DNA of 64,000 nucleotides, taken from contig CAJNDS010002513.1 of NCBI GenBank assembly GCA_905221605.1, positions 124,001-188,000 of the forward strand, written 5' to 3'. The notes beneath the pieces are model-generated. The model was not told the DNA's origin. It worked only from the letters and a program-made list of their open reading frames with translations, and ran no database searches. Source of the DNA: Symbiodinium natans (taxonomy: Eukaryota; Sar; Dinophyceae; Suessiales; Symbiodiniaceae). Below are positions 33,916 through 49,393 of this stretch, piece after piece. Each line of letters begins with the position of its first letter. Position 1 is the first letter of the stretch. The position numbers were made by a program, and so were the translations under genes.

Positions 33916-34849
33916 CTCACAAAGAGAGAAGAGAGAGCGCGAGAGAAAAAAAAAAAAAAAAACGTGAGACATGATTTTGTTCGCATGTTGTAATGATTGT
34001 AATGTGTGAGGTGGCGAGTTTAAGCCACAGGTCTCAGTTGTGGTGCTGGGCATCCATTCGGAAACTGGGCCACGAGCGTGGCCACTACTTGGACAGTCCG
34101 CTGCCTCCAGTTTTGAATGCCATTACCGGTGCACATGTTTTGCAGCGTCCAGAACACGAGCCGACTCGAGGATCGATCACCGCTGTCATTGCCTTTTGAC
34201 ATGCTAGCAGCTATGCTCGGACAGCAAAAAAAAATGTTGACCCGCCTGGCCACTTTCAGCCTCTCCTGCAGCAAAAATTCGTATTTCTAAGAGTGTTTCT
34301 TGGAAGGGTCGTGGATGGTCCTGGGTTTGTCTTGCAGGGTCTTGCTCTATTTGGGGGCATAACTACAATGTTTCGCAACGTGCTGGTCGACAGCTTGAGA
34401 TTTGGCCTCTGTGAAGGAAGCGAAGGAACGTCCCGCAACATGGAAACATGCAGTGCCTGGACAAGCTCCGGGGAAAGCTTTTTGCGGGCCTGCCACCAGC
34501 GGCAGCATGTTCACGAACGAGCAAAGTGCATTGAAACAGCACTTGGATACAGTCACGTTGGGAGACTATCACCATCACCATGCGCAGTTGTGCCGATTGC
34601 AGCCCTGACCTCGAATTCCCAGCCAACCTCGGCGAAGAGGATAGGCAGGCAAAAGCAGGTTCATTGTCTTTGATTCATGCTTCGACGATTTCAAGTTGAG
34701 GGGTAGGGAGCTTGGCAGGTGCATCATGGGCGTGAACGTGTAATGTAGGATGAGGTGAATAACACCATCAGATTCACGATTAACCCGCCCCCTCGGCCAT
34801 GGGGTCCTGCCTGAGGAAAGTAAAGCACAGATTTACCTTACAGTATTCC

Positions 34850-35357
34850 TTAGAAATATCTTATTTTCTTAGTTCCAACTCCAGAGCAATGACATGCAGT
34901 GACCACGCAAGCTGCCAGAATCAACATGTACCAATCCGATGACCAGAAATCATCCTCGTCAAGACACCATCGGCCCGCACGGGCGGCCAAGGAGTTTCGT
35001 GCTGCGTTCTGCCTGCCGCAACACACTGGCAAGGGCTCTGTCGGTCACAGGGGGCCGTAGCAAGTGCCGCCTTGCGAGAGGAGAGGAGCGCTCGTCGAAG
35101 CACCTGGAATTCGATTTCTAGGCCGAGGCTCACGAAGAAATCAAAGAGTCCGCCTAAGAGGCCTCTATCCCTGGGCCCCTGCCTGGTTCTCGTAGGCAGG
35201 CTTGGCAGTGGTGTACAGCTCCTCCTTCATATCTCTCAAAGCAGAAATCTGCTGTAAGGGAACGATCTCGACATTCGACATGTTTGTGCTTGAACGGTGA
35301 ACATCCGCAAACCACATAGTGCTCAAGGTTTGGAAGAAGCGGAAGCGAACACGTCAT
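34850..35357 (-). CDS. Candidate exons of an unidentified membrane protein
   Basis: Three protein-like stretches occur in minus-strand order. The first is a Cys/His-containing segment (35,357 to about 35,160). The second is a hydrophobic one containing GGLFDFFVSLGLEIEF (about 35,150-35,110). The last is a stretch with acidic residues followed by a membrane-like segment (WYMLILAACVVTACHC) ending at a stop at 34,850. Junctions could not be fixed, so the grouping is tentative. No family is recognised. Confidence 0.22.
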
Positions 35358-37159
35358 GTCAGGCGTTGCAGTCCTCCTGCCCGTAGAACAAGTCCATCAA
35401 ACTGACCTTCGACGACATGCCATGCCATGCAAAACGTGCCTTGCGTTTGCTCCAAGTGCTCTTCTCACCTTCAGTAATCCAATAGCTGTGGTGATGACAC
35501 CGACAGCCACAACCTGTCACAATGGGCCAGCCGGCCTTGCCCGACAAGCAGGATTCGCCTTCACATTTCCTTGGCTGGCATCAGACAGAAGACAGAAGAC
35601 GACGTCGAAGTACGACAGCAGGCCTCGGGTCTCCTTTACATCCATCGAGGCCCAAGGACTCAGGCATTTCGTGCAAAAGAGCAACCCACTTCCTGTATCC
35701 GCCTCACTGACGTCAGCTCACACAAGCCAAAACAACTTGACTTGAAAAGGGAGGGACCGGGGGACGACCTTTCGTGGGCCTACGGACTCCCTATGGAGCC
35801 CCTGAGGACCCTCGTCTATGGGCTTCAACTATTTCTCGCCAAAAGGCCGCTATGGACCTATCATAGGTCTCGCTTGGCCCTCTTGTGGGATTCCCTATAT
35901 GAAGTCCCTACACACACACAGGCCTTCCACGGACTCCTTATAGATTCTCTATTGAAGCAAGCGGTCAGTGCCCCGGAAAATTGTGCCGGGAACCGCCTGA
36001 GCCTGTCCTCCCTTGTTGCAAAGCCCTACGAACAGGGGTGCCAGACTGCCTATGTACCTGACACCTGTTGACCCAAAGAAACCTTTTCTGGACATTCCAA
36101 TCGAAACCTCTGGACTCTGGACCCCATCATCCTTCCTGTTTGAGCCACCCTTGTTTAAGCGGTCGCTTGGACCTCCTGGTCTCCTGGGAACATCGAGGCT
36201 CCTTTTTTCGAGGGGCGTTGGACCGACCTTGTATGGACTTCATGTGAGCTGTGGATCTTCCGTTCTTTGGTCGCCTAAGCCGGCCGCGCCGAGGCGGGGC
36301 GCGTTAGCGTGAAGACTACAATCGTTGGCAATGTGCGGGACATATCTGATGGACAAGATATGTACCTTTTAAACATCGAAGGTACCCATCCAGCTCAAAA
36401 GCTTTCAATCGCAAGCCAGACTTTCATGATTCTGACCTCATGTCCTATAAGTGTCCTATCCGTTGTCAGCAACTGGCCATAGCAACCAAAGTTTAACCTC
36501 AGCGTCCCCGGGGCAGCGCCGCCCGCGTCGGTGAAATGCCCATGCTGCCGCATCCTGATTCATCTTCCACGCTCACTCTCACACTTAATTATGGCGGTTT
36601 AGGGTACTACGTGAGGGTTTGCTGCATCAACCACACCAACCACGCGCTAGTTTAAGCGGAATGGGTCGGAGGCGAGCTCAGCTTATCAAGACCATTCCGG
36701 CCACACAAGATAAATTATGCCAAACAGTCGCTCAGGAAAAAGCTGGCCGTGCAAGTGACAAATGGTCGCACTTCAGTCAACTAGCTTCCTTGGACCAAAC
36801 CTTCCTTCCCTGCGGCTGCACCATTCCGAACAAGTTTGGGGCTTTGCATGCTAAGGCGGCAGCCATGTGCCGCTGGGATCAAGTCCAGACCCTGTATCTG
36901 ATTCACCTGGCGCGTGCATTTCATTACTCTACACGTAGAAATTGTGGGGATCTTCCATCAGGAAAAGAAGTCAATCCAGCGAACCGTTCGCATGAGCGCG
37001 ACGCAACTAACAGGCCACTCTAGACTACAAACTCCAAGTGCCCTGTATACCGTCCAAAGGGCACTTGGAGGTGTGCGGAACTCAGCTGTTTCTTGGCTTT
37101 TTGCTTCTCCCGGCCTTCCTGTGCAAAGTGTGGCGTGGGGGGACAAGCGGTGAAGATTC
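35358..37159. other. Intergenic DNA, no supported gene
   Basis: A plus frame at 35,571-36,071 follows a loosely repetitive segment and has no domain. Nothing else is recognised. Confidence 0.5.
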
Positions 37160-37879
37160 TCAGCCGAGGAGCCGCAAAGCTTCTTCCAAGCATGTCCGAG
37201 CTGTTGCAACATCCCTGAAGTCTAAGGCCGATGAGGCCAACTCCAACTGCTTGCGGGCCTCGTCACGCGCTGGCATCTGAGCCGTTGCAGAGCTTGCGGC
37301 GCTTGCGGAGCTTGGCTGCACGGGAATTGGGACGGCTGGAGCAGGTGCCGAGCTCCCTGAGTAGCCAGAAGGTGCAGGCAGGCTTGCCGTGGTCTCTGGC
37401 TCAGCGGGATAAGAGGGGACCCCTTGCTTCAATCCTTCCCTGATTTGAACAACTCTGAATCTGGCATAACGAGCTTTTTCAGCGAGATCTGGAGGGAGCT
37501 CTCCATCGTGGAACTGGGCGCAAACATCCATGAAAAGAGCCGCTGCGTAGAGCTTGGAAACTGCAGCTGCTTGGCCACTCTTGTCCTTTGCAGATCTGTC
37601 TGCCGCATCTGCAGCATCAAAAACCCGCAAAGCAAAGGACTCGACCGTGCCTTGTCCATCGCTGCTTGAGATGTTGAGTGACTTCTTGATGTCTTCGGCT
37701 TTTTGCAGCTCTCCGAGCAACAGTGTCTTTTCCTCGGGCGAGGTCTCGCCTTTCTGGTGCGCGCGCATCAACAACTCGATGGCGTGTAGGCGGCAGTAGT
37801 AAGCAACAGCCGACTCATGCTCAGCGAGCTCCTCAGCTCGCTGGAAATATGGTCGGCACTTCGCAAGGAGCGAGGACAT
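37160..37879 (-). CDS. VTA1: VTA1/LIP5 homologue (ESCRT-III/Vps4 regulator)
   Basis: An uninterrupted 239-residue protein. VTA1 (LIP5 in animals) binds Vps4 and ESCRT-III subunits and stimulates the ATPase that strips ESCRT-III from endosomes. The N-terminal helical domain is clear: residues 1-145 carry YFQRAEELAEHESAVAYYCR, the family's signature of aligned helices. Pro/Ser/Ala-rich linker follows at about 155-205. The last 33 residues (ARKQLELASSALDFRDVATA, then CLEEALRLL) match the C-terminal dimerisation and Vps4-binding domain. Family members are about 300 residues, so this one is short in the linker. The start is the first in-frame ATG and gives the expected first helix. The absence of introns contrasts with its intron-rich neighbours. 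Confidence 0.9.
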   Translation of the reverse strand: MSSLLAKCRPYFQRAEELAEHESAVAYYCRLHAIELLMRAHQKGETSPEEKTLLLGELQKAEDIKKSLNISSSDGQGTVESFALRVFDAADAADRSAKDKSGQAAAVSKLYAAALFMDVCAQFHDGELPPDLAEKARYARFRVVQIREGLKQGVPSYPAEPETTASLPAPSGYSGSSAPAPAVPIPVQPSSASAASSATAQMPARDEARKQLELASSALDFRDVATARTCLEEALRLLG

Positions 37880-38783
37880 GGCACCCCGCGGGCTGGAGAC
37901 GATGGGCCTCGGCTACTGGGATCCACTAGCGGATCTACAACGCACCACTGACCTCAATGATTTTGTCTTAGTCTCGGCCGTGTCTTCGACAAGTGAACAT
38001 GCACCACTGCCATGTTCTTGGCCCAGCTTTCTGTATCACTGGCAGCTGGATCGAGCCAAGGTCTGCGTGGTGCACGCATGCCCAGAGCTGGTGCAGAGAA
38101 GGCAATACATGTCGACTCCGTTGCGAACAAGGGAGAAAAAACGGCCAAGAGGCCATTCAGGAAGTGGTAAATCAGGATCTTGTCCAAGTCGCCAGTCCTT
38201 CGGAGCAGCTTGGCTTTAGGCAGCTGACGAATTGCCACATCTCAACGATACTCGTCCAGGCATGCAAAGAACAGATTCGGAAAACATGATTCAGCAATGC
38301 ATCGCAGGGAGGGGGCTGGTGAATTTGCGATACACTTCTTGTGCGTCGTTGTTTAAGGTTGTGTCTGAATAACAAGCATTTAGCTTCTGACTCATCAGGC
38401 TCTTGCCGAGATGCCACCCATTCCCCTCGAAGGTGTCGGGCGTTACGAACTGGTTGATTGGATCCAAGGTGTCCTGAGCTTCTGCAGAAAACGAGGTGAG
38501 AAGCATAAGGCTTCTGTGGCTTCGGGGACCGAGACAATGGCCCACGGCGGAATCTGCGGCAAATCGAGGTCGTCCTGGCCATCACGGAGTAGCCAGGAAC
38601 ATGGCAAGCAGTACTCAACCCAGCAGACAAAGCGAGGGAGGGATACACAACACCTGCTGGACAACCGGAAATGTGTAACAACAACGACTCTGACAATGCA
38701 GGCCGGTACGAGTAACATTGATGGCTGCCTCCGCAATAAAGCCAATGACAAAGCGAAACCCAATGAAGGTCACCGAAAGGTCC

Positions 38784-39079
38784 ACTGCAAGAGTGGCGTC
38801 GCAGGGGCGAGTGTGTGTGTGTGTGTGGCTGAAATTTGCGCATGCAGCTCCCTCTCTCGGCATCACATGGTCAGAACTCAGAACTTTGCCTCTCTTCCAT
38901 CACTGACAAGGTCCAAACGCACTGCTTGACCCGCCCTCGTGATATCCCGTGGTGGTTGCCCACTCCTTCGTGACCCTCTCCGTGTAGTTCAGGAACGCAC
39001 TGAAGGTCCTCGGGTCGGTTTCCAACACATGGGGATATTTCGGTAGTAGGTGGATGTCCATCCTTTTGAGACCTTTGGC
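38784..39079 (-). CDS. Candidate exon pair of an unidentified gene
   Basis: One exon (39,079-38,935) follows an AG acceptor and ends before a GC donor. It encodes 48 codons plus one base, including HLLPKYPHVLETDPRTFSAF and TERVTKEWATTTGYHE. A second candidate exon starts after an AG at 38,784 in the matching phase and runs on into DLSVTFIGFRFVIGFIAE toward about 38,690. The GC donor matches the style of the confirmed genes. Further upstream (about 39,410-39,560) a minus frame gives a membrane-like stretch (IVDWLLSVIAVATA) that may belong to the same gene. The family is not recognised. Confidence 0.35.
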
Positions 39080-39599
39080 CTGCAGAGATTTGTGGCAATA
39101 GCAGAGTTCAACCGACCTCTCAAGACTGCCGGAAGCTTGCACCCAGACAGATGTTCATCCTTAATTAGTGCAAGACCCCGAACAACAACAACTTTGAAGG
39201 CCATGGATTGGAGATGGCATACCTCGCCCCTCTAAGAGTTTACTCTCAAAACGAGGCTAAGTTCCGGGGGCACCTTGTGGCGGGGAGCGTGCCATGGGCC
39301 CGCCACTTGCCCGCAAGAACGTTATTCGCCAAGGCTTCAGTCGAGTCTCTTCTGATCATGCTCGTAGGGATGATGGTACATCCAAACCTAAGGTGCTTGG
39401 AGAATGGCTGCTGTGCTTTGGCAAAATGGCGAAGATTGGCGAAGCCTCGGGGCCGTAGGTCCCTCCCGATCCTCCCGACTCATTGCTGTGGCCACGGCGA
39501 TCACCGACAGAAGCCAATCCACAATGGTACGCGTGGCGCGGAAGTAAACCTGACATCGCTTGAGTCTTTAACTCTAAACGCCTTCAGATACATTGAAAT

Positions 39600-41985
39600 C
39601 ATGCATCACTTGAACACCACAACACCACGGAAAACCATCAACAATGTAGGATAGGCTGGAGAGCACCTCGGGAAGCCCGAGGTGTCATCAACTTGGGGCT
39701 CAAGCGATGCCGTTGCAGATGCAATCTGCCTGACCCGACGGCATGCGGATGCATTCGAAGAATGGAGATAGATATTGTGAATACCATGTACGAAGAATGA
39801 TGCAAAGCCACGTCCAGGTCTCGCTGGTGCTGTCCCTTGCGATGCGCGGCAAAACCGGCCACAACTTGGCCCGGCCTCAAACGATCCCGACACCAGAAGG
39901 TCGTACGGCCCGCGCCTCGACATATGCAGCAGGGGTCTGGAAGAATCGCAATCTCTGTTCGCGTGGTGCATTTAACACCAGCTACGCTGGGGCCTATGCC
40001 GCTTATGCGGCATCACTCCTTTCGAGCTATCAATCGCTGATTGCCTTATTGCTGGCTCGGTGTGGGCTCCCGACGCTGCATGCTCCAAAACCGCTGGAGT
40101 TGGGTCGGCCATAAGGAAAACATCCAAGTCGATCCACCTCACGGGAACATCTACGGACCCGCAACGCGTCGCGCCACGTCTCGGTGACGCCCCACGAAGT
40201 CGGATACTCTTGCACGTGCAAGCGCTCTGCCGAAATGAAGCAGTAGAAAGGTAAGTACATGTACGTAAGCATGCCAGCAGCACAGAGTGCTGAGCCCCAG
40301 ATGTGCACACATCAAAGGCAAGGTGAACTTGTTCATGATCGAAGGGGTTCCTGCACTGCGCACTGCATGAAGGCATGAAGTGCCTCACGTGTAACACTCA
40401 TCTGCATCCAGTTCTTCCACAAAATCTGGACAAATGAGCTACTTGTGCCGAGACCATGTATCCTCGGACACATCTCTGACCATTTTCCACCAAGCACCTC
40501 CAAACGTGTGCTGCAGTCAGGCATCGGAAGCGATGGAGCTGCAAAGAACTTCCAGTGCTCGGAAAGATAGGCTTTAAATTGGGGCCCTGCTCTGATTAGT
40601 CTTCTTCCGGTCATTTGGTGAAGGTTAAAGCAGGCCACCCCAGACCATGCGCACGGGAAGTCTCTTTCCGAACCATTCAAGGACCACGTCGACCGTCGCC
40701 CATGGTGGAGCTCCACTTCCCCCTAGTCTTGGACTTGGGTTCCAGCATTTCGAAGGCTTCCTGGTCCAACCTCGTTTGTGAGTTCTGTTTGTTGCCAGTG
40801 CTTCTTCAGGAGCTTCACAAGACATGCATGAGCAAAGGGGGGTGATGCATGTTGCTTGCTTAAAGCCTCAAGAACTCCAAACAATCACGAGCCAATCTCT
40901 CCATCAAGGATACATGGATTGAATCCCTGCATGCCATGCTTGAACGGCATTACAGGGCCGATTCAGTCACAAAAAACGCACATGACGAAGGCTCAACGGT
41001 CAAAGGGACATTCAGACGTTCAGAAATCACTGGGAGCTCTACGTGAAGAGCAGCAGGCGCTCGCCGATGAGACCCAATGATCGCGCACGAGCGCAGAAGC
41101 GGCGCAAGTGCCTACGGTTTGACGTGCAAATGGAAAAGGAAGATCGCGGTTGATATGCCATCTTGGATTGTTGCAGGAACAGGAAAACAGTGTGTCCGTC
41201 GAAGCTCCACAACGCTTGTTGCTTCCGCATGCCCGTACATAAACATAGCAACATGACTGGCCACCCAGTTTGCCCTGTTTTCGGCTTGCTTGTAGCTGAA
41301 GGTCGTCTGGCCTGTTGAACTTCTGGCCATAGATCATGGTGACGTACACGAGGTTCGGCGCCTACACAAGTCGAGGTGGAGGTGGTCTCTGACAGGCGGA
41401 AAATGCCAAGCATCGCGGACGTAAGCTTGAAAAAAGCAAACAAATATCGCCGATGTGTGGTTCAGAATTGCTGCAAGCAAGTGGGCATTGCAGTTCTAAC
41501 ACCCCCTTACACAGCCCATAGTCCTTGCCAGCTTAGGCAACAACATCTCAAAATATCCTCAGGGTGCTTCTTCGTCTTTTTCAGGAAGACTTTTGATTGA
41601 AGGTTTGGGTTAAAGTTCCTTTTGCATCCAGGCTTGGGTGATTGTCCCGGGGAAGAGCTTATGATGAAAGCTCTAAAGCCCTAAAGCCCTCTAAGCCCCA
41701 AAAGGTTTCTTGCGGGGCCTCGGCCCAAGCCGGCCCCAACTTTGGGAGCGCAGCCACGAGGTCGCGGAAGCCTCTGAGGGGTCGAGGCGCCGATGGGGTT
41801 TGGGGCTTTTGTTTGTCTGCCACCCGCCTAGCTGACACTCAGGCCACATTGCAGGGAATATTGTCAGTTACATCAGAAGAAATGGAGAAATTCGTGCCTA
41901 TTTAAGTCTCGCAGAAAAAACTGCCTGAGGATGGGAGTTTCTAACGAAAAGAGAGTCCAGCTATTATACCCAATGCCATCCTAAA
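39600..41985. other. Intergenic DNA, no supported gene
   Basis: Several short frames on both strands; none has a recognisable domain or convincing splice boundaries. Confidence 0.45.
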
Positions 41986-41990
41986 CATAC

Positions 41991-42026
41991 TTAGGGTTTC
42001 GGGTTTAGAGTTTAGGGTTTAGGGCT
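41991..42026. repeat. Internal telomere-type repeat (TTTAGGG)
   Basis: Four to five imperfect TTTAGGG units. Confidence 0.85.
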
Positions 42027-42098
42027 AGGCACTTCTGTGGCAACTGACACAGCAGGGGCACTCTCCAGCACTCGTTTCGACTCTCACGCTGGCAAAAT

Positions 42099-42171
42099 GA
42101 GGGTTTAGGGGTTTAGGGGTTTTAGGGGTTTTAGGGGTTTAGGGGTTTATAGGGGTTTAGGGGTTTAGGGG
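42099..42171. repeat. TTTAGGGG variant repeat
   Basis: Eight or nine units, mostly TTTAGGGG with four G, some with an extra T. This is a variant of the TTTAGGG tract about 75 bp upstream. Confidence 0.85.
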
Positions 42172-42473
42172 CATATCTGACATAATATGTGCGACTACGG
42201 CCGACGCTGGATGCTAAATCTGTCCAAGGCTCTCTGAGAATTTTCCTGCCAGGCCCAACATTCAAACATCTTCTGTGGGAACATGTGGGAACTATATGGA
42301 AGCTGCTGGCTGAGGTGCACACGGAGGAGGAAGAGGAGCTTCTGGTACTAAAGACCCATGTCACTCGGAAATTTTGCAGAGGGTATGCAGTACAGTACAA
42401 CCCCTCTGCGAGAGCCCGTAATCCGGAACGTGCATGGGTTCAACGTCATACAAAGCATTGGGCTCAAGCTTTT

Positions 42474-45410
<2,937 letters not shown>

Positions 45411-45414
45411 CTCT

Positions 45415-45440
45415 GGGTTTAGGGTTTAGGGTCTTAGAGT

Positions 45441-45477
<37 letters not shown>
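45415..45477. repeat. TTTAGGG units followed by (GA)n
   Basis: Two to three TTTAGGG units, then a GA run at 45,442-45,477. Confidence 0.88.
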
Positions 45478-45479
<2 letters not shown>

Positions 45480-47956
45480 GACTCGGAGAGTCCACTTGCT
45501 GCTTGGATTTCCAGAGCTTTTAAACTTTCAAGGATCTCAGTAGCTGTCATAGCTGTCGCTAATTAGAGTTGGCTTGGAATATCACTTGAGTTCAACCTGA
45601 ACAGAGCACTTGGGGATGCTGCAGGCTCGTCCAGATGCTCGCAATTCGTCTCGGAGTTGTTGGCCAGGTCAGGGCTCCCTCGCGCTGGGTCAGATGAGCT
45701 GATCGCAGCTGGTCGTGTGTCAGTTGGGGATGCCCTTCAGGACATTGCGAGCGGGAGCGGGCCAGCAAGTTGGCGCACGCGCGCGGTCTATCTCAAAGCG
45801 CATCACAACTTCCTACAATCTATCTAACTATAACTATCCTAACTCCGCTGCTGCAGGTACATCGGCGGAGAGAGACGTTGATTGAATTCAGGAGAAACAG
45901 AAGAGTGCAGCAAAGAGGCACAGATGCATGTTGCACGTGAAGGCATGAGGATCTGCTACCAACATGACATGGCGAAATTATGTATTTATCTGCCTTCAGG
46001 TGGAGGGCGCTGGCGCAGATTGTCTGACCTTCAGAATACACTCGGGAACCCGCAAAATGTGATGCATCCACAGGGATCGGAACCGGCAATTCCTAAACCA
46101 CGCAAGAGAAAGGCATGCCACCTTCATCTTCCTGCCTAGAGACCAAGTCGGGAAAGGCCATAGTTACGATGGAAGAACCCAAATTAGTGCCATACACCCA
46201 TTCACATGAAACCGCGTAGTTCAACCAATGTGCCAACAAAGTGCCAACGACAGTGCCCGGCTTTACTACGTGTTCACCGTGCCCTACAGTACAGCATGGT
46301 GCTTGGAGCCCGGCGCTAGGAGAGCAAACAGTGGCCAACGAGATCCTGTAAGAGAGACAGTGGCCGACATGGCTGATTTATGCTGACTTCCTGCAGCAGT
46401 GCAGGCCCCCGGGCCCCCCTGTAGCCCCAACTTGCAATCTTTCAAGTGATCGGCAAGGCATGCGGTCCGATGAGCACTCGAAGCGGCAGGGCACGCAGCT
46501 TCTCGCCTTCGAGCACATCTCGCTACAATTGCTCTTTTGCCACTGCTGGCCACATTGCCACGCCACAGCTGTGAGGCCCAAATGAGAAGTGTCAGCACAG
46601 CGAAGCGTGAGCGTGACAGATTCAGGGAAAATAAGGCGCATCTCAATCGAAACCTTCCAATTCCACGTGAGCCAAAGGCGGGATGAGATGGCTCGTGTGT
46701 TTCGAACTTGGTTTGTTGTGAGGCACTTGAGCTGTGGGTTGCCTGTGTGTGCCGGGGGGATGAGGGAGGGAGCATGTGCTCCAGGTCGCCTTCTTGACAA
46801 TAACACGTACAAACGCCAGCGTAAGGAACAGCATACACAGCACATGCATACCAAAGGCAGCCAATGAACGCTCCCACACCACTGGCCGCATCTGCATTCG
46901 ATTGCAACGTGTGTTGACATCGTAGACCAGCACATCAATCAGCACATCAATCTTCACTCAGGCACGGACTGATGTAGTCCCGGTAGAAAGCGGCATGGTC
47001 TCGGTCGCCATTGTTCCTGGCTTGGCTTGGACTGCTTCTGGTGTGAACCACAGGCGATAGCAATCAAGAGATTCAATGGCCAGCCCAGAAATCCCTTTAC
47101 AGTAAGCCTTGCCCAGCAATCGTTCTCCCCGTGTCTGTGAGCACATAAGAAACTACAAGAAAACAAGCCAGCAGCACACCGCGATTGCATAGATTGTAAG
47201 CTCAGCATTGAGCACCCCAAGCCTTTGCGAGGAACGCAATGACTTGCTCCGAGAGGCAAACGCCTTTCCTCTATCTGAGCTTGTCTGCATTCTGAATGTA
47301 GGCATCATCATATAGCTGCACAGCTCATTGCCTCTCGCCAATGCGTTTCTCGTACCGAGCGTCGTCTCTAGGTCTGGCATTCTGCCCCGGCACGCTCAAG
47401 CAGCCCGTGCGACCGCACGATGCCAGAAAATGCTGGAGCCACAGCTGCTTTGAGCTGTGCTTCGAGTCCATAAGGAGCCCGAACTCGTTCATGCCGAACC
47501 CCAAAGAATTGCAGGAGACTGCCTGCGCGAGCTGGCAAGTGCCGATGACCAGGAAAAGCCCGAAATCCGAGTCAAAGGGTCAAAGACACGAAGGGTGCCA
47601 ACATGTGAGCGATCATGTGCCAACACAGCGTTCGTGGCCACACAGCGTGAAAAGTTCAGCAGTGCTGCCAGTGAGCTTTCTAGATGCAAAGCGATCATTC
47701 CGGTAGAGGGCTCTCTAGATGCAAATAGATCATTCCGGTGGCGAACCGAACAGAACATGTGGTACTCCCATACTGTATACTTGTACTTCATTGAAGGGTG
47801 AGCCGTGCAGTGCCATCACCATGGCTGCAAACTCCGACTCCGAAGCAGCTGCTGATTAACCTACTGTGCAGCTGCAGCATTGTGACCTGAGAAAGCTTGA
47901 TCAGAGCACTAGTTAGCTCTGACCTTGGCGCAGGAAACTCCCCGAATCAGAGGTGC
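45478..47956. other. No confident gene; weak minus-strand coding signals
   Basis: Minus-strand stretches around 47,146-46,955 and 46,940-46,770 encode protein-like segments, including a hydrophobic one (HVLCMLFLTLAFVRVIV). Exon joints and family could not be established. Confidence 0.35.
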
Positions 47957-48502
47957 TCAGTCAGTCTTGTCGTCCTTGCCGCGCAAGCGCTGGACGAGCG
48001 CGTGGATCCTCGGCTGCAGCTTGAGAGCTTCTCTTGAAGAACATTTCGAGAACGTTTGCGCGACAGAAAACGCCACCAAACTACAGGAAGTGGCATCATC
48101 AGTGCTCATGCAGAGAGTTCCTTCACAGTCCAACATGTATAGACACACACTCAACATGCAACACTCGCACGTGCACACAGCGACAAACATTCCCACAGAC
48201 AGCAGGGACGGAAAGATACTTGTACATCCAGGATCATCCATATGTTACATGCGCGCTACGTCCATACGATGCACCAAGGCACCCAAGGCCACACAGCGAG
48301 CCCACCACCGAGCGCAACACGAAGCGAAAGGCCTGCTGGGCCTTGAGTTCTGGGTCTGTCCCCCCTGCCCCCCCCCCCCCCCCCCCCCCAAATGCCCTCA
48401 AACAAGTGAATCAGGTGATTGCCAGGGCATGCAATTGCTGGCAGGCCACAAACGGCTCAGCGATCATGTTCTTGGAATAGTCGTTCTCGCCCTTCCTCAG
48501 GG
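47957..48502 (-). CDS. Candidate 3' exons of an unidentified gene
   Basis: A well-bounded exon (48,502-48,423) follows an AG acceptor and precedes a GC donor. It encodes 26 codons with strong G/C third positions, containing RKGENDYSKNMIAEPFVACQ. Further on, the minus strand ends in a coding-like terminal exon (about 48,033-47,957), with IHALVQRLRGKDDKTD before a TGA. The poly-C run at about 48,367-48,390 would lie in the intron between them. This gene would follow V-ATPase c in transcription order. The family is unknown. Confidence 0.35.
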
Positions 48503-49393
48503 CTGCGCAAGGCTTAACTTGTGGCTTTAGCTTGAATGGCTATTTCATGTGGTGGCATCTGAACATTGCAAGGAAGCTTGCGTCCTGTGTCTCTCTCTCC
48601 ACTGCTTGTCGAAGAGAACATCTGCCCCCCTGCCGGAGGAGCTTTGGGTGACTGCTGACTCGTCTAGCACACAAGCTTGGTCCAGGCTGCACATCTGCAT
48701 TCCCGTGCGGGTGATACGGCTGGTGACCTGCTGCAGTCCTTTTCTTCCCCCCGCCGCTGTCTGAGACAGTCTGCAGGTGAGTCTCGAACCCATGTGAGTC
48801 TCAAGCTCATGCTCTCAGGAGCTCGTTCCCTCACCATCTATGTTGTCTTGAACCACTGTATCCCTGCCTTGATTGCTTCTCATTGTGTATCCTGGCGGCC
48901 CTTTGGAGACTGCTTCGTAACCACTGTATCAGCATCCATCCGCATGTGCGAAAGCAAGTCGCACTGCTCATCCAAAACTCTGAAGCAGACACACCCAATG
49001 TGCAAAGCTGACTCACTGCGACACTTCGCCTGCATTTTTTAGAGATTGCTTCTTCTGTGATGACGACTCCAGCTCGTACAAAGGGCATGCAACGCTCCAG
49101 CAAAATCAATTGGTGCTGGCAACGAGGAGCCACATTTTGACAGCCTCATTAGGTTTTCCTCGTTGCGCACACCTGCTAACCAAAAGCAGCACAACTGCGG
49201 CTCAGGCGTAGGGCGTGCAAAGGCCTTTGCCTTTCCTTGGTCCAAGCTCCAAGCGGACGTTAACGAAACTTAAGAGTCCTGGATTGCTTCGCGGCGTGTT
49301 GACCATTAGTCTCACGCAAACAAGATGTTGGCTCACTCCCAATCTGCATGTTATAGTATTGAATAAGCAACGGGGGAGAAAGCCTTCCAGCTT

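Noticed and set aside
37880-37960. Possible spliced-leader relic upstream of VTA1
   Set aside because: Only a six-base GTAGCC match, expected by chance.
38172-38843. 223-codon minus frame
   Set aside because: It crosses the proposed exon-intron structure, begins in a CA repeat (His-Thr run) and has no domain. The phase-matched exon uses a different frame.
47925-48530. 201-codon plus-strand frame
   Set aside because: It contains a Pro run from a poly-C tract and lies opposite minus-strand exons with better splice signals.
48770-48850. tRNA-like segment near GTCTCGAACCCATG
   Set aside because: The T-arm stem does not pair properly and no cloverleaf can be drawn.
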